Shown: one piece after another, positions 17,480-25,426 of the stretch
Numbering within the stretch: position 1 is the first letter of the stretch
Layout: every line of letters begins with the position of its first letter
Source: Cytophagales bacterium Alg240-R148
GTDB lineage: Bacteria > Bacteroidota > Bacteroidia > Cytophagales > Cyclobacteriaceae
Length of the DNA stretch: 64,000 nt
Reading direction: 5' to 3'
Assembly (NCBI GenBank): GCA_900537185.1
Contig: LS999832.1
Location: 255,102 to 319,101, forward strand
Position numbers and translations under genes: made by a program
Notes under the pieces: model-generated
Database searches by the model: none
What the model saw: the letters and a program-made list of their open reading frames with translations, nothing else
What the model was told of the DNA's origin: nothing

Positions 17480-18420
17480 GTGACTCCGAATTGGAGTTTG
17501 AAATGGATGTTTTGGAAGGGTTGTTAAAAAGCCCCAAGACACTACCATCAAAGTATTTTTATGACAAAAAAGGAGATGCCTTATTTGTTCAAATTATGAA
17601 CATGCCGGAGTATTATTTAACCGATTGTGAAATGGAAATATTCCAGCGACAAAGCGGTGCAATAGCAAAGGCAATGGACATGCCTATAAACGGATTTGAT
17701 TTAATTGAGTTGGGGGCTGGAGACGGCAGCAAAACAGTACATTTGTTACAAACATTGTTAACAACGCACCAATTCAGCTATCGACCAGTTGACATTTCCT
17801 CCAATGCGCTGAACCAACTTTCTGACGCGCTTCAAGACCAATTACCAGAATTAACGGTGGATGGTTTGATTGGAGATTACTTTCAAGTATTGGAAGAATT
17901 GAAGTCTAGTACAAGACCCAAAGTGTTTTTATTTTTAGGGTCTAATATTGGGAATTTAGAAGATGAACAGGCTGCTGCCTTAATCCATAAAATAGCTTCA
18001 ACCATGAAAGAAGGGGATAAGATACTCATGGGGGTGGATCTGAAAAAAGACCCCTCCATAATTTTACCTGCCTACAACGATGCCGCTGGCATCACCAGAG
18101 CATTTAATTTAAACTTGCTGGAGCGCATAAACAGAGAGTTGGGAGCAGATTTTGATAGTTCCAAGTTTGAGCATACACCTGAATACGATGAAGGTGTTGG
18201 GGTGGCTAAAAGCTATTTAACTAGCTTGGAAGACCAGGAGGTGGAGTTGACTGATATTTCCATAACTTTTAAGAAGGGGGAAAAAATTCATACAGAAATT
18301 TCTAGAAAATACGATGCTACCACTGTTCAAAATATCATAAATGGTGCGCAGCTGACAATTCGAGCTAATTTTAACGATTCAAGAAACTATTTCACTGATT
18401 TTCTCATTGAAAAATTATAA
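17446..18420 (+). CDS. egtD: L-histidine N-alpha-methyltransferase EgtD
   Basis: A 324-residue SAM-dependent enzyme that trimethylates histidine to hercynine, the first step of ergothioneine synthesis. SAM-binding motif: FDLIELGAGDGSKTVHLL. Other family blocks: SKYFYDKKGDALF, VFLFLGSNIGNLE, MGVDLKKD and NLNLLERINRELGADF. The ATG at 17446 lies inside egtB (34-base overlap). A second in-frame ATG at 17503, after the egtB stop, would give a protein 19 residues shorter that still begins before the first conserved block, so either could be the true start. Confidence 0.95.
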   Translation: MAILGNKISEVSDSELEFEMDVLEGLLKSPKTLPSKYFYDKKGDALFVQIMNMPEYYLTDCEMEIFQRQSGAIAKAMDMPINGFDLIELGAGDGSKTVHLLQTLLTTHQFSYRPVDISSNALNQLSDALQDQLPELTVDGLIGDYFQVLEELKSSTRPKVFLFLGSNIGNLEDEQAAALIHKIASTMKEGDKILMGVDLKKDPSIILPAYNDAAGITRAFNLNLLERINRELGADFDSSKFEHTPEYDEGVGVAKSYLTSLEDQEVELTDISITFKKGEKIHTEISRKYDATTVQNIINGAQLTIRANFNDSRNYFTDFLIEKL

Positions 18421-18441
18421 CTACCAATTAAAACTAATTTT

Positions 18442-18723
18442 ATGAAAGCGATTTGGAATGGGGCCGTGTTGGCCGAAAGCAATGACACAGTTGTAATTGA
18501 GAACAACCATTATTTTCCACCAGGATCTATCAAGGAGGAGTATTTCAAACCTTCCAGTACCCATACGGTGTGTCCCTGGAAAGGTACAGCTTCTTATTAT
18601 ACTGTAGAAGTAAATGGAGAAAAGAACCAAGACGCTGCTTGGTTTTACCCTGAAGTATCGGATATGGCCAAAGGCATCAAGGGCTATGTTGCCTTTTGGA
18701 AGGGTGTCGAAGTCTCGAAGTAA
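18442..18723 (+). CDS. DUF427 domain protein
   Basis: A 93-residue protein matching the DUF427 pattern throughout: KAIWNGAVLAESNDTVVIE, YFPPGSI, TVCPWKGTASYYTV and AAWFYPEV, ending with a YVAFWKGVEV segment. There is no signal peptide. It starts 21 bases after egtD and ends 22 bases before a strong terminator, so it is the last gene of the egtBD operon. DUF427 proteins have no assigned reaction. Position suggests an accessory role in ergothioneine metabolism, which is inference. Confidence 0.88.
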   Translation: MKAIWNGAVLAESNDTVVIENNHYFPPGSIKEEYFKPSSTHTVCPWKGTASYYTVEVNGEKNQDAAWFYPEVSDMAKGIKGYVAFWKGVEVSK

Positions 18724-18744
18724 AAAATTATTTTCCTAAAGCAG

Positions 18745-18770
18745 ACATGACTTCGGTCATGTTTTTTTTT
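18745..18770 (+). terminator. Rho-independent terminator of the egt operon
   Basis: Seven-base perfect stem ACATGAC/GTCATGT closed by a stable TTCG tetraloop (18752-18755), followed by nine T (18762-18770). It ends the egtB-egtD-DUF427 transcript. Confidence 0.88.
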
Positions 18771-18845
18771 GTCAAAATTTACGTAATTGTGCGCATACTA
18801 AGGAGCAGGGGGAGCCCTGTTCGTTGCTAAGCGTTTTATTGAAAT

Positions 18846-18906
18846 AAAGAGGCATCAATTGGTTGTGAGCAAGACCATCGACTTGGTAAATCGATGGTCC
18901 CTCTTT
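18846..18906. terminator. Structured element before the Fe-S protein 3-prime end
   Basis: Perfect inner hairpin GACCATCGA (18873-18881)/TCGATGGTC (18891-18899), with outer arms AAAGAGG (18846-18852) and CCTCTTT (18900-18906) that can also pair. It lies just past the stop of the minus-strand Fe-S gene, so it may be its terminator, although no good T-run follows on that strand. Confidence 0.45.
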
Positions 18907-18909
18907 GTT

Positions 18910-20685
18910 TTAATTTTTAAAGCTGTCGTTGCCTAATAAACTTGGTTGGTTCAATCTACCTTTTTCATCTTTAACTTCTAAATTTAAAACACCTCGTGGG
19001 CAAACAGAAGAACACACTCCACACCCCACACAAGAGGACCTAACAATGTTTTGGCCCCGCTGAGCATACCATCTTACATCGATTCCCATTTCACAATAGG
19101 TGCTACAGTTGCCACATGAAATACATTGTCCGCCGTTGGTTGTTATGCGAAACCTGGACTTAAACCTTTGAATAAGACCAAGGTAAGCAGCTAATGGGCA
19201 GCCAAACCGACACCAAACCCGGTTGCCCATCAAAGGGTAGAACCCAGTCCCGACAACACCAGCGAATGCAGCTCCAATACCCGCTCCGTACCACTCTCGT
19301 ATTTTATAGGTACTTATGCCAACCACTTCAGCGGATCCGGTAAAGTAGGTGTAGAGTACTCCTGCGGTCATTACTATGGCAAATACCAATACGCTGTGGA
19401 TTGAAATTCTTTCAAACTTCCAGGCTTTTACAGATTTATCTGACAATTGGCGGTAGGGATCTCCCAAAGTTTCAGCCAAACCGCCACATCCGCAAACCCA
19501 ACTGCAGTACCAGCGTTTGCCAAAGAAATATACACCAACAGGCACCGCAACAATGGTAAGCGCAAGCCCCCAACCAATCATAAACAAACCCAAGTTGCCA
19601 TTGGCAATCAGTGTATTGAGTTCGTTGTCAAAGAAAAAGTCATAATCCAATGGCCAAATATTCTTGAAATCATAATATGGTTGGTTGAGTCGAATGAGAA
19701 TTTCTGGAATTAAAAAAGCAAATGCGGTTTGAAAAAACATTACCGAAATGGTTCTTGCTACCTGGTACCTACTATGTCGGTATTTGATAATCATTCTCAC
19801 CCCCATAACCAAAATACAAAGCGTATAAAGGAATCCATAAAGAAAAAATTCACCTGCAGGTTGTCCTTTTAAGAACATACTGATAGGATCTACCATGAGG
19901 ATCCAACTGGTCATGTGTTCTTTGTAAAAGTATAAAAATACGTAAAATAGAATGAGGTAAGAACCAGTTAGAATGCCGAGCCAACCTTTGTTGCTCATTG
20001 CATTATGGTAAATCCCATTGTTTTTTATTCCAGGAGGCTCCATTGAAGTTTTGGGTAAAATGTACAAGGAAGCACCGATAATTGACAATCCAAAAGTCAG
20101 GAACAACATCCAGTAAGGGTAGTCTTTTACAGGGCCCTGGGCAGAAGTTTTTGTTAGGGCATAGAGCAAGTATTTACTTTTGTATTGATCAAACCCCTTG
20201 GAAGAAACAATGCCATACTGGGCAATGTTGTTTGCTACACCTTGCAGCGCTTCTTGCATTTCCTGTTCGTTGTTAAAGGCTCGGCCTTCCAACCAATTTC
20301 CGTAGGATATAAAATTAGACTTTTTAAATGCTTCTGATTCCACGGAATCGTTGTATACCTGGTCCAAAGATGCCAAAGAAAAGGTAAGCCCTTGGTTGTG
20401 TTGGACAATGGAATTGATTTCTTGTTCTGTTGGGGTTAAGTCTTGCAATAGCGAATTGTTGACTTGCTCCATTACAGATTGAAGAAACTTAGTGAACGCA
20501 AAAGAATTAGAATATATTTTGCCGTGTTCCAACTGTTTTTCTTCAAAAAGAAGCTGTTGTTTTTCCGTTAAATGTTGGGCCAAACCCTCCTTTGATAGGA
20601 CGTACTCGTTGCTAAAGAAGATTCCAGAAAAAATTCCAAAACCTATTATAAATAGCAGCAATCCTATTGTTCTTAATATCTTCAT
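18910..20685 (-). CDS. Polytopic membrane protein with two 4Fe-4S clusters (NosR/NapH-like)
   Basis: A 591-residue membrane electron-transfer protein. It has an N-terminal TM, an extracytoplasmic segment of about 150 residues, several TM helices, the NapH/NosR-type motifs KRWYCSWVCGCGG and NRVWCRFGCPLAAY, and a C-terminal double ferredoxin domain with CISCGNCSTYCEMG and CVGCGVCSSVCPRG. Each cluster has four Cys. Relatives pass electrons across the membrane to periplasmic acceptors. Its ATG overlaps the stop of the FAD oxidoreductase (TAATG), so the two are translationally coupled and likely form one complex. It is not CcoG: the flanking genes and N-terminal extension differ. Confidence 0.9.
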   Translation of the reverse strand: MKILRTIGLLLFIIGFGIFSGIFFSNEYVLSKEGLAQHLTEKQQLLFEEKQLEHGKIYSNSFAFTKFLQSVMEQVNNSLLQDLTPTEQEINSIVQHNQGLTFSLASLDQVYNDSVESEAFKKSNFISYGNWLEGRAFNNEQEMQEALQGVANNIAQYGIVSSKGFDQYKSKYLLYALTKTSAQGPVKDYPYWMLFLTFGLSIIGASLYILPKTSMEPPGIKNNGIYHNAMSNKGWLGILTGSYLILFYVFLYFYKEHMTSWILMVDPISMFLKGQPAGEFFLYGFLYTLCILVMGVRMIIKYRHSRYQVARTISVMFFQTAFAFLIPEILIRLNQPYYDFKNIWPLDYDFFFDNELNTLIANGNLGLFMIGWGLALTIVAVPVGVYFFGKRWYCSWVCGCGGLAETLGDPYRQLSDKSVKAWKFERISIHSVLVFAIVMTAGVLYTYFTGSAEVVGISTYKIREWYGAGIGAAFAGVVGTGFYPLMGNRVWCRFGCPLAAYLGLIQRFKSRFRITTNGGQCISCGNCSTYCEMGIDVRWYAQRGQNIVRSSCVGCGVCSSVCPRGVLNLEVKDEKGRLNQPSLLGNDSFKN

Positions 20686-22013
20686 TACCCAAATATTTTT
20701 TCAATTAAACTCTTTTTTCCATTCAACTTTACAGCTAAGTTTTGGTTTTCTGCATTAAAAGCCATTACAATACTCTCTTCATGTCGTTTGAAAAATTCTG
20801 GATCAAAATTGGCTGCTCTCAAACCTTCCATCACCTCCATGATACGCGCACCTTTTTGCAGCCATTGATCCAATACTTCGTGTCTTAAGCGAATGCCAAA
20901 ACTATTAACGCCAACGAACTTATTGTCTGCACTGTTCCAAATGAAATGCATGCAGAAATTACCGGATTCATGTTCCCAATAAAATTCTTTTTGCCCTGCT
21001 TGTAGCACGTTGGAAACTACCCCATAGGTCTGGTATTCCAAATCAAAAAACTTTGCCGAATTGAACCATGGCCCTGGTTGGTAAGTGGTTGGGTTGCCGG
21101 TTATCGTAGCTGCTACCGTTTCTCCCATCATTCTTCCAGTGTACCAAACTTGTTCAATTGGCCTTCGGTTGGGGGGAGGCGTTCGGTGTTCTGCACAATC
21201 TCCAATTGCATATATATTGGCCATATTACTGCGCAAATATGGATCCACTAAAATTCCTCTATTGGATTCAACGTCAGAATCTTTCAGCCACCCTATGTTT
21301 GGGCTAACGCCTGCTGTTAATCCCACAAAATCACAAGGTATGTTTGTTCCATCGACAGTTTCAATGGATTGTACCCACCCTTCACTGTCCGCATGAATGC
21401 ATTTTAATTCCGACTCTAGCTTTAAATCGATGTGGTGCTTTTGTATGAGTTGGTTGATCAGGGCCGATTCTTGACTTGGAAGAACATTGCTCCAAAAAGA
21501 CTTTTCCCTTACCAATAAAGTAACTTCAACTTTTTTATACAACAACATTTCAGCCAACTCAATGCCAATTAAGCCACCTCCAACTATAACTGCTTTTGTA
21601 GGGGTTTTTTCTTCTAGTTTTTGAAGATCTTGGTAAGAGTATAGCCCTTGAACTCCTTGGAGGTCTTGCCCTGGCCAACCAAATTTGTTGGGAACAGAAC
21701 CGGTTGCAAGAATCAAATCGTCATAAACAACTGAATCATTATTTTGGAGGGTTAAAGTTTTCTTGTTGTTATCAATTTTGATTACCAAGTCTTGTATCAA
21801 ATCGATGTTGTTCTTTTCCCAAAAATTATTTTCATAGGGTTGGGTATGTTCAAATTTCATGTGCCCCATATAGACATACATAAGGGCGGTTCTTGAAAAA
21901 AAATATTTTGTTTCAGCCGATATTACTGTGATTTTATAAGCACTTCTTTTTCTAATATGCCTTGCAGCGGTTATCCCGGCTACACCATTTCCAACAATCA
22001 CGATGTGTTTCAT
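20685..22013 (-). CDS. NAD(P)/FAD-dependent pyridine nucleotide-disulfide-type oxidoreductase
   Basis: A 442-residue flavoprotein. FAD-binding GNGVAGITAARHIRK is at the N-terminus, an NAD(P)-binding GGGLIGIELAEML in the middle, and the second FAD motif YAIGDCAEHRTPP near residue 270. There is no redox CxxxxC in the early FAD domain, so it resembles NADH-rubredoxin/nitrite reductase-type reductases rather than glutathione reductase. It is upstream of and overlaps the membrane Fe-S gene, consistent with NAD(P)H feeding electrons to that protein. The natural acceptor is unknown. Confidence 0.92.
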   Translation of the reverse strand: MKHIVIVGNGVAGITAARHIRKRSAYKITVISAETKYFFSRTALMYVYMGHMKFEHTQPYENNFWEKNNIDLIQDLVIKIDNNKKTLTLQNNDSVVYDDLILATGSVPNKFGWPGQDLQGVQGLYSYQDLQKLEEKTPTKAVIVGGGLIGIELAEMLLYKKVEVTLLVREKSFWSNVLPSQESALINQLIQKHHIDLKLESELKCIHADSEGWVQSIETVDGTNIPCDFVGLTAGVSPNIGWLKDSDVESNRGILVDPYLRSNMANIYAIGDCAEHRTPPPNRRPIEQVWYTGRMMGETVAATITGNPTTYQPGPWFNSAKFFDLEYQTYGVVSNVLQAGQKEFYWEHESGNFCMHFIWNSADNKFVGVNSFGIRLRHEVLDQWLQKGARIMEVMEGLRAANFDPEFFKRHEESIVMAFNAENQNLAVKLNGKKSLIEKIFG

Positions 22014-22063
22014 ATATAGTACAGGTTGCTTTTGGTTGCTATTTCATTGTTTTGTGTGCTACC

Positions 22064-22085
22064 TTTTGTCGTACTATTGACAAAA
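22064..22085. promoter_or_regulatory. Inverted repeat in the FAD oxidoreductase/DUF547 divergent region
   Basis: Perfect 7-base arms TTTTGTC (22064-22070) and GACAAAA (22079-22085) around an 8-base spacer, 51 bases from the FAD oxidoreductase start and 165 bases from the first DUF547 start. Geometry fits an operator for a dimeric regulator controlling one or both operons. The regulator is not identifiable. Confidence 0.45.
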
Positions 22086-22249
22086 CATGCATAAGAGATG
22101 AAATAACGGAACAAGTTGTCTTCTGTTTTACGTTTATTAGGGCAGTTGAATGAAGTTAATTAAAAAATATTACTATCAAAAACCCTTGGTTGGCCCTGCG
22201 AGCCAAGGGAACTTCTTTAGCTATAAACATGGATCAAAACAAAAGACAA

Positions 22250-22969
22250 ATGAAACTGAACAAAGTATTAGTACTGATATGGATGGCTTGTATGCCATTC
22301 ATGGCCCAAGCCAATCTAAAAGCATTTTTCAATGGTTCTAACACCTTTTTTGAAAGGTATGTTCGTTCTGGTAAAGTAGACTATGCTTTGGTCAAAAAGA
22401 ACTTTTCACATGTTGATGTTTTGTATAAACAGATTGGAGAAGAAGACCTGAGCCAAGCATCTTTAGAGGAGAAAAAAGCTTTTTATATCAATGCGTATAA
22501 CATCATCGTTATTTATCAAGTTAGCAAATACTATCCTCTAAAATCCGCATTGGATCAAAGTGGGTTTTTTGATAAAGTAAAACATAAAGTGTCTGGAGAA
22601 ATGCTTTCTTTGAACGCCTTAGAAATAAAAAAGCTACTGATTCCTTTTAAAGACCCTAGAATTCATTTTGTTTTAGCATGTGCTGCTATTAGTTGTCCGC
22701 CTTTGGCCAGTTTTAGTTACCACCCAGAAAACTTGGAACAAAATTTGGAGAAAAGAACGATAGGAGCGATTAACGATCCAAATTTTATAAGGGTGAGCAG
22801 TCAAAATAAAGAGGCTCAGATTTCTCAAATTTTTAAGTGGTACAAGAAGGATTTTGATAACAATTCAGGTTCAGTTTTGACATTTATCAATAAATACAAG
22901 AAGACTGCTATTTCATCTGACTATAAAATTTCGTATTATGAATACAATTGGAGTTTAAATAAGCAATAA
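22250..22969 (+). CDS. Secreted DUF547 protein (first of a tandem pair)
   Basis: About 239 residues after choosing the ATG at 22250, which gives a standard signal peptide (MKLNKVLVLIWMACMPFMAQA, cleavage after AQA, counted in two parts). Upstream in-frame starts at 22190 and 22229 would put a hydrophilic tail in front of the signal. DUF547 hallmarks: FYINAYNIIVIYQV, DPRIHFVLACAAISCPPL and the C-terminal YYEYNWSLN. The invariant His and CxxxxC in the middle block look catalytic or metal-binding, but no activity is established. It is paralogous to the next gene, 3 bases away, and divergent from the FAD/Fe-S operon. Confidence 0.88.
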   Translation: MKLNKVLVLIWMACMPFMAQANLKAFFNGSNTFFERYVRSGKVDYALVKKNFSHVDVLYKQIGEEDLSQASLEEKKAFYINAYNIIVIYQVSKYYPLKSALDQSGFFDKVKHKVSGEMLSLNALEIKKLLIPFKDPRIHFVLACAAISCPPLASFSYHPENLEQNLEKRTIGAINDPNFIRVSSQNKEAQISQIFKWYKKDFDNNSGSVLTFINKYKKTAISSDYKISYYEYNWSLNKQ

Positions 22970-22971
22970 AA

Positions 22972-23688
22972 ATGAAGTTTTTAGTTTTAGTTCTTTCCGT
23001 TGGTTTTTTAGCCACCCCCTCAGTAGGTCAGGATATGACCATGGACGTATTTTATAAAAAGGCAGATGTATTTCTTTCTAAGAATGTATCCATGAGCAAA
23101 GTAAATTACAAAGGGTTGCATGCAAAACCAGAGGAGTTAACAGAACTTTATAGTGCAATAGAAACAATGGACTTGTCAACCGCTACAGAAAATCAAAAGC
23201 TGGCTTTTTATATCAATGCTTACAACCTTTTGGTCATCCACCAAGTGGTTAGTAAATACCCAATAAAAAGTCCAATGGAAGTGCCTGGGTTTTTCGATAA
23301 AATGAAGCACCAGGTAGCAGGCAAGGCAATGACCTTAAATGATTTAGAGAAAGGAACACTGTTTGTTGAATTCAAAGATCCGAGGTTGCACATGGCCTTG
23401 GTATGTGCCGCCAAAAGCTGTCCACCCTTGCGAGAGGGTGCCTATTTTGATACTAGAGTGGAAAGACAACTGGATGAAGCTATGATATCCGCCGTCAATG
23501 ACAATGATTTCATTAGGGTCAATTCAAGTAAAAAAAAGGTGGAATTGTCCATGATTTTTGAATGGTACAAGGATGATTTTAAAAGCAAAAAAAATAAAAT
23601 GGCCTATATTAATTACTTTAGAAAGAGTAAAATACCATCCAATTATAAAGTGGGGTACTACGAATATGATTGGTCCTTAAACGAATGA
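22972..23688 (+). CDS. Secreted DUF547 protein (second of a tandem pair)
   Basis: A 238-residue paralogue of the preceding gene with the same layout: signal peptide ending near SVGQ, FYINAYNLLVIHQV, DPRLHMALVCAAKSCPPL, SMIFEWYKDDF and YYEYDWSLNE. The two are strongly alike along their length yet clearly diverged, so this is an old duplication. It is 3 bases after the first gene and is followed by a strong terminator, so the pair is a complete operon. Likely periplasmic. Confidence 0.9.
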   Translation: MKFLVLVLSVGFLATPSVGQDMTMDVFYKKADVFLSKNVSMSKVNYKGLHAKPEELTELYSAIETMDLSTATENQKLAFYINAYNLLVIHQVVSKYPIKSPMEVPGFFDKMKHQVAGKAMTLNDLEKGTLFVEFKDPRLHMALVCAAKSCPPLREGAYFDTRVERQLDEAMISAVNDNDFIRVNSSKKKVELSMIFEWYKDDFKSKKNKMAYINYFRKSKIPSNYKVGYYEYDWSLNE

Positions 23689-23705
23689 TACCGTCCTTCC
23701 CGGAC

Positions 23706-23736
23706 AGCCCTGAAGGAAACTTCAGGGCTTTTTTTT
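23706..23736 (+). terminator. Rho-independent terminator after the DUF547 pair
   Basis: Ten-base perfect stem AGCCCTGAAG/CTTCAGGGCT with a GAAA tetraloop (23716-23719), followed by eight T. Textbook form. Confidence 0.93.
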
Positions 23737-23803
23737 ATAACATTTTTTAGACTTAAGTAAAAACAGTAGTTTCGTGGGAAATCGTGTACTTCGAATTTAG
23801 AAT

Positions 23804-24955
23804 ATGAAAAAAGAAATGAAGTTTGCAACGAAAGCAATTCACGCTGGGGTAGAACCAGACCCCTCTACAGGGGCTATTATGACACCGGTATACCAAACCT
23901 CTACCTATGCACAACCTGCCCCAGGTGTCCACAAAGGATTTGAATATTCAAGGTCCCAAAACCCAACCAGAACGGCACTTCAAAATAGCCTAGCGGCTTT
24001 GGAGAATGCCCCATATGGGTTGTGTTTTGCTTCCGGGTTGGCTGCCATTGATGCGGTGATTAAATTGTTGGAACCAGGAGACGAAGTGATTTCGGCAAAT
24101 GATTTGTACGGTGGCACCTATAGGATTTTTAAAAAAGTTTTTGAAAAATATGGCATTGTCTTCCATTTTGTTAACATGGAAGACACAAAAGAAATTGAGT
24201 CTAAAATCAATGCCAAAACTAGGTTGGTATGGCTGGAAACACCAACCAACCCCATGATGAACATCATTGATATTCAGGCCGTATCTAAGTTGGTGGAAAA
24301 TAAAAATATTTTGGTGGCGGTAGACAACACATTTGCCACACCATATTTGCAACAACCATTGGATTTAGGAGCAGATATAGTGATGCATTCCGTTACCAAA
24401 TACCTAGGAGGACATTCTGATGTGGTGATGGGCGCATTGGTGGTAAAGGATGCCACTTTAAACCAACAATTGGCTTTTTATCAGAACAGTTGTGGTGCTG
24501 TTCCTGGGCCTCAAGATGCTTTTTTGGTGTTAAGAGGAATTAAAACCTTGCATGTTCGTATGGATCGACATTGTGCAAACGGAGCCAAGGTGGCCAACTA
24601 TCTTCACAAACACCCTAAAGTAGCCCAGGTTTATTGGCCTGGTTTTGCGGAACATAAGAACCATGCCATCGCTTTAAAACAAATGAAAAACTTTGGTGGC
24701 ATGATTTCGTTTACTATAAAAGGAGACGACCAACAAGATGCCTTTGGGGTCATGGAAAAGTTTGAATTGTTTACCATTGCCGAAAGTTTGGGTGGGGTAG
24801 AATCGTTGTGCAACCATCCGGCTACCATGACGCATGCCAGCGTACCAAAGGAAGAAAGGGTTAAAATTGGTTTATTGGATTCTCTCATACGATTAAGTGT
24901 AGGCATTGAAGATGCCGATGATTTAATTGCGGATTTAGAACAAGCACTAAAATAA
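23804..24955 (+). CDS. Cys/Met metabolism PLP-dependent enzyme (cystathionine gamma-synthase/lyase family)
   Basis: A 383-residue fold-type I PLP enzyme. The internal aldimine lysine is Lys199 in [16 protein letters not shown]. Other family blocks: [36 protein letters not shown] and [10 protein letters not shown]. The signatures do not separate cystathionine gamma-synthase from gamma-lyase or homocysteine-forming relatives, so I leave the symbol blank. It is followed 1 base later by a small DUF4907 lipoprotein. A near-consensus -7 element (TAGTTTCG, about 23768) lies upstream. Confidence 0.93.
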   Translation: MKKEMKFATKAIHAGVEPDPSTGAIMTPVYQTSTYAQPAPGVHKGFEYSRSQNPTRTALQNSLAALENAPYGLCFASGLAAIDAVIKLLEPGDEVISANDLYGGTYRIFKKVFEKYGIVFHFVNMEDTKEIESKINAKTRLVWLETPTNPMMNIIDIQAVSKLVENKNILVAVDNTFATPYLQQPLDLGADIVMHSVTKYLGGHSDVVMGALVVKDATLNQQLAFYQNSCGAVPGPQDAFLVLRGIKTLHVRMDRHCANGAKVANYLHKHPKVAQVYWPGFAEHKNHAIALKQMKNFGGMISFTIKGDDQQDAFGVMEKFELFTIAESLGGVESLCNHPATMTHASVPKEERVKIGLLDSLIRLSVGIEDADDLIADLEQALK

Positions 24956-24956
24956 T

Positions 24957-25307
24957 ATGAAATATATCATCCCCTATATGTTTTTTGCAGGTCTGTTATT
25001 GCTGGGTTGCAGTGGAGAAAATACAAAAGAAGCCGCACATAAGGAAGTGCCGACACAAGAGACCATAGGAGATTATACTTTGTCTGTTGTACCATCAAGT
25101 GAGGATACCTATGGTTATGTCATTTTAAAAAACCAGCGGTTGTTCATAGAGCAACTTCAGGTGCCTGGTATTCGTACCGAACAAGGGTTTGCAAATGCCC
25201 AATCGGCCATGAGTGTGGCCCGTCATGTGGTTTGGAAAATGGACCACAATATTTTGCCTCCCACCATCACCAAACGAGAATTGGATAGCCTCGGGGTTAC
25301 TTGGTAG
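24957..25307 (+). CDS. DUF4907-like lipoprotein
   Basis: A 116-residue exported protein with lipobox LLGC (Cys18). The body GYVILKNQRLFIEQLQVPG, then GFANAQSAMSVARHVVWKM, then LPPTITKRELDSLGV has the pattern I associate with DUF4907, a Bacteroidota-restricted family of unknown function. It starts just after the PLP enzyme stop, so it is co-transcribed, but the functional link is not obvious. Confidence 0.8.
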   Translation: MKYIIPYMFFAGLLLLGCSGENTKEAAHKEVPTQETIGDYTLSVVPSSEDTYGYVILKNQRLFIEQLQVPGIRTEQGFANAQSAMSVARHVVWKMDHNILPPTITKRELDSLGVTW

Positions 25308-25366
25308 TGCCAAGCAACTATTATTTATGCTTCTTGCACCTTGCTGACAATTAAATTGCTGCAAGC

Positions 25367-25400
25367 AAAAAAAAGGGGCCGCTTAAAAAAGTACGGCCCC
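25367..25400 (-). terminator. Terminator of the M4 protease gene
   Basis: Seven-base GC stem GGGGCCG (25375-25381)/CGGCCCC (25394-25400). On the minus strand it is followed by eight T (25367-25374 read as A on plus), as expected for termination of the minus-strand protease transcript. Confidence 0.85.
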
Positions 25401-25409
25401 AAGGTAATA

Positions 25410-25423
25410 TAGGTTAGGTTATA
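25410..25423. repeat. 14-base direct repeat flanking the M4 protease gene (copy 1)
   Basis: TAGGTTAGGTTATA, 3 bases past the stop of the M4 protease gene. An identical copy in the same orientation lies at 28244-28257, 12 bases before that gene's start. Confidence 0.6.
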
Positions 25424-25426
25424 TTC

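Noticed and set aside
18910-20685. CcoG (cbb3 assembly) for the Fe-S membrane protein
   Set aside because: It has a long N-terminal extracytoplasmic part, is coupled to an FAD oxidoreductase, and no cco genes are adjacent.
22190-22249. Earlier starts for the first DUF547 protein
   Set aside because: They add a hydrophilic tail before a standard signal peptide that begins at 22250.
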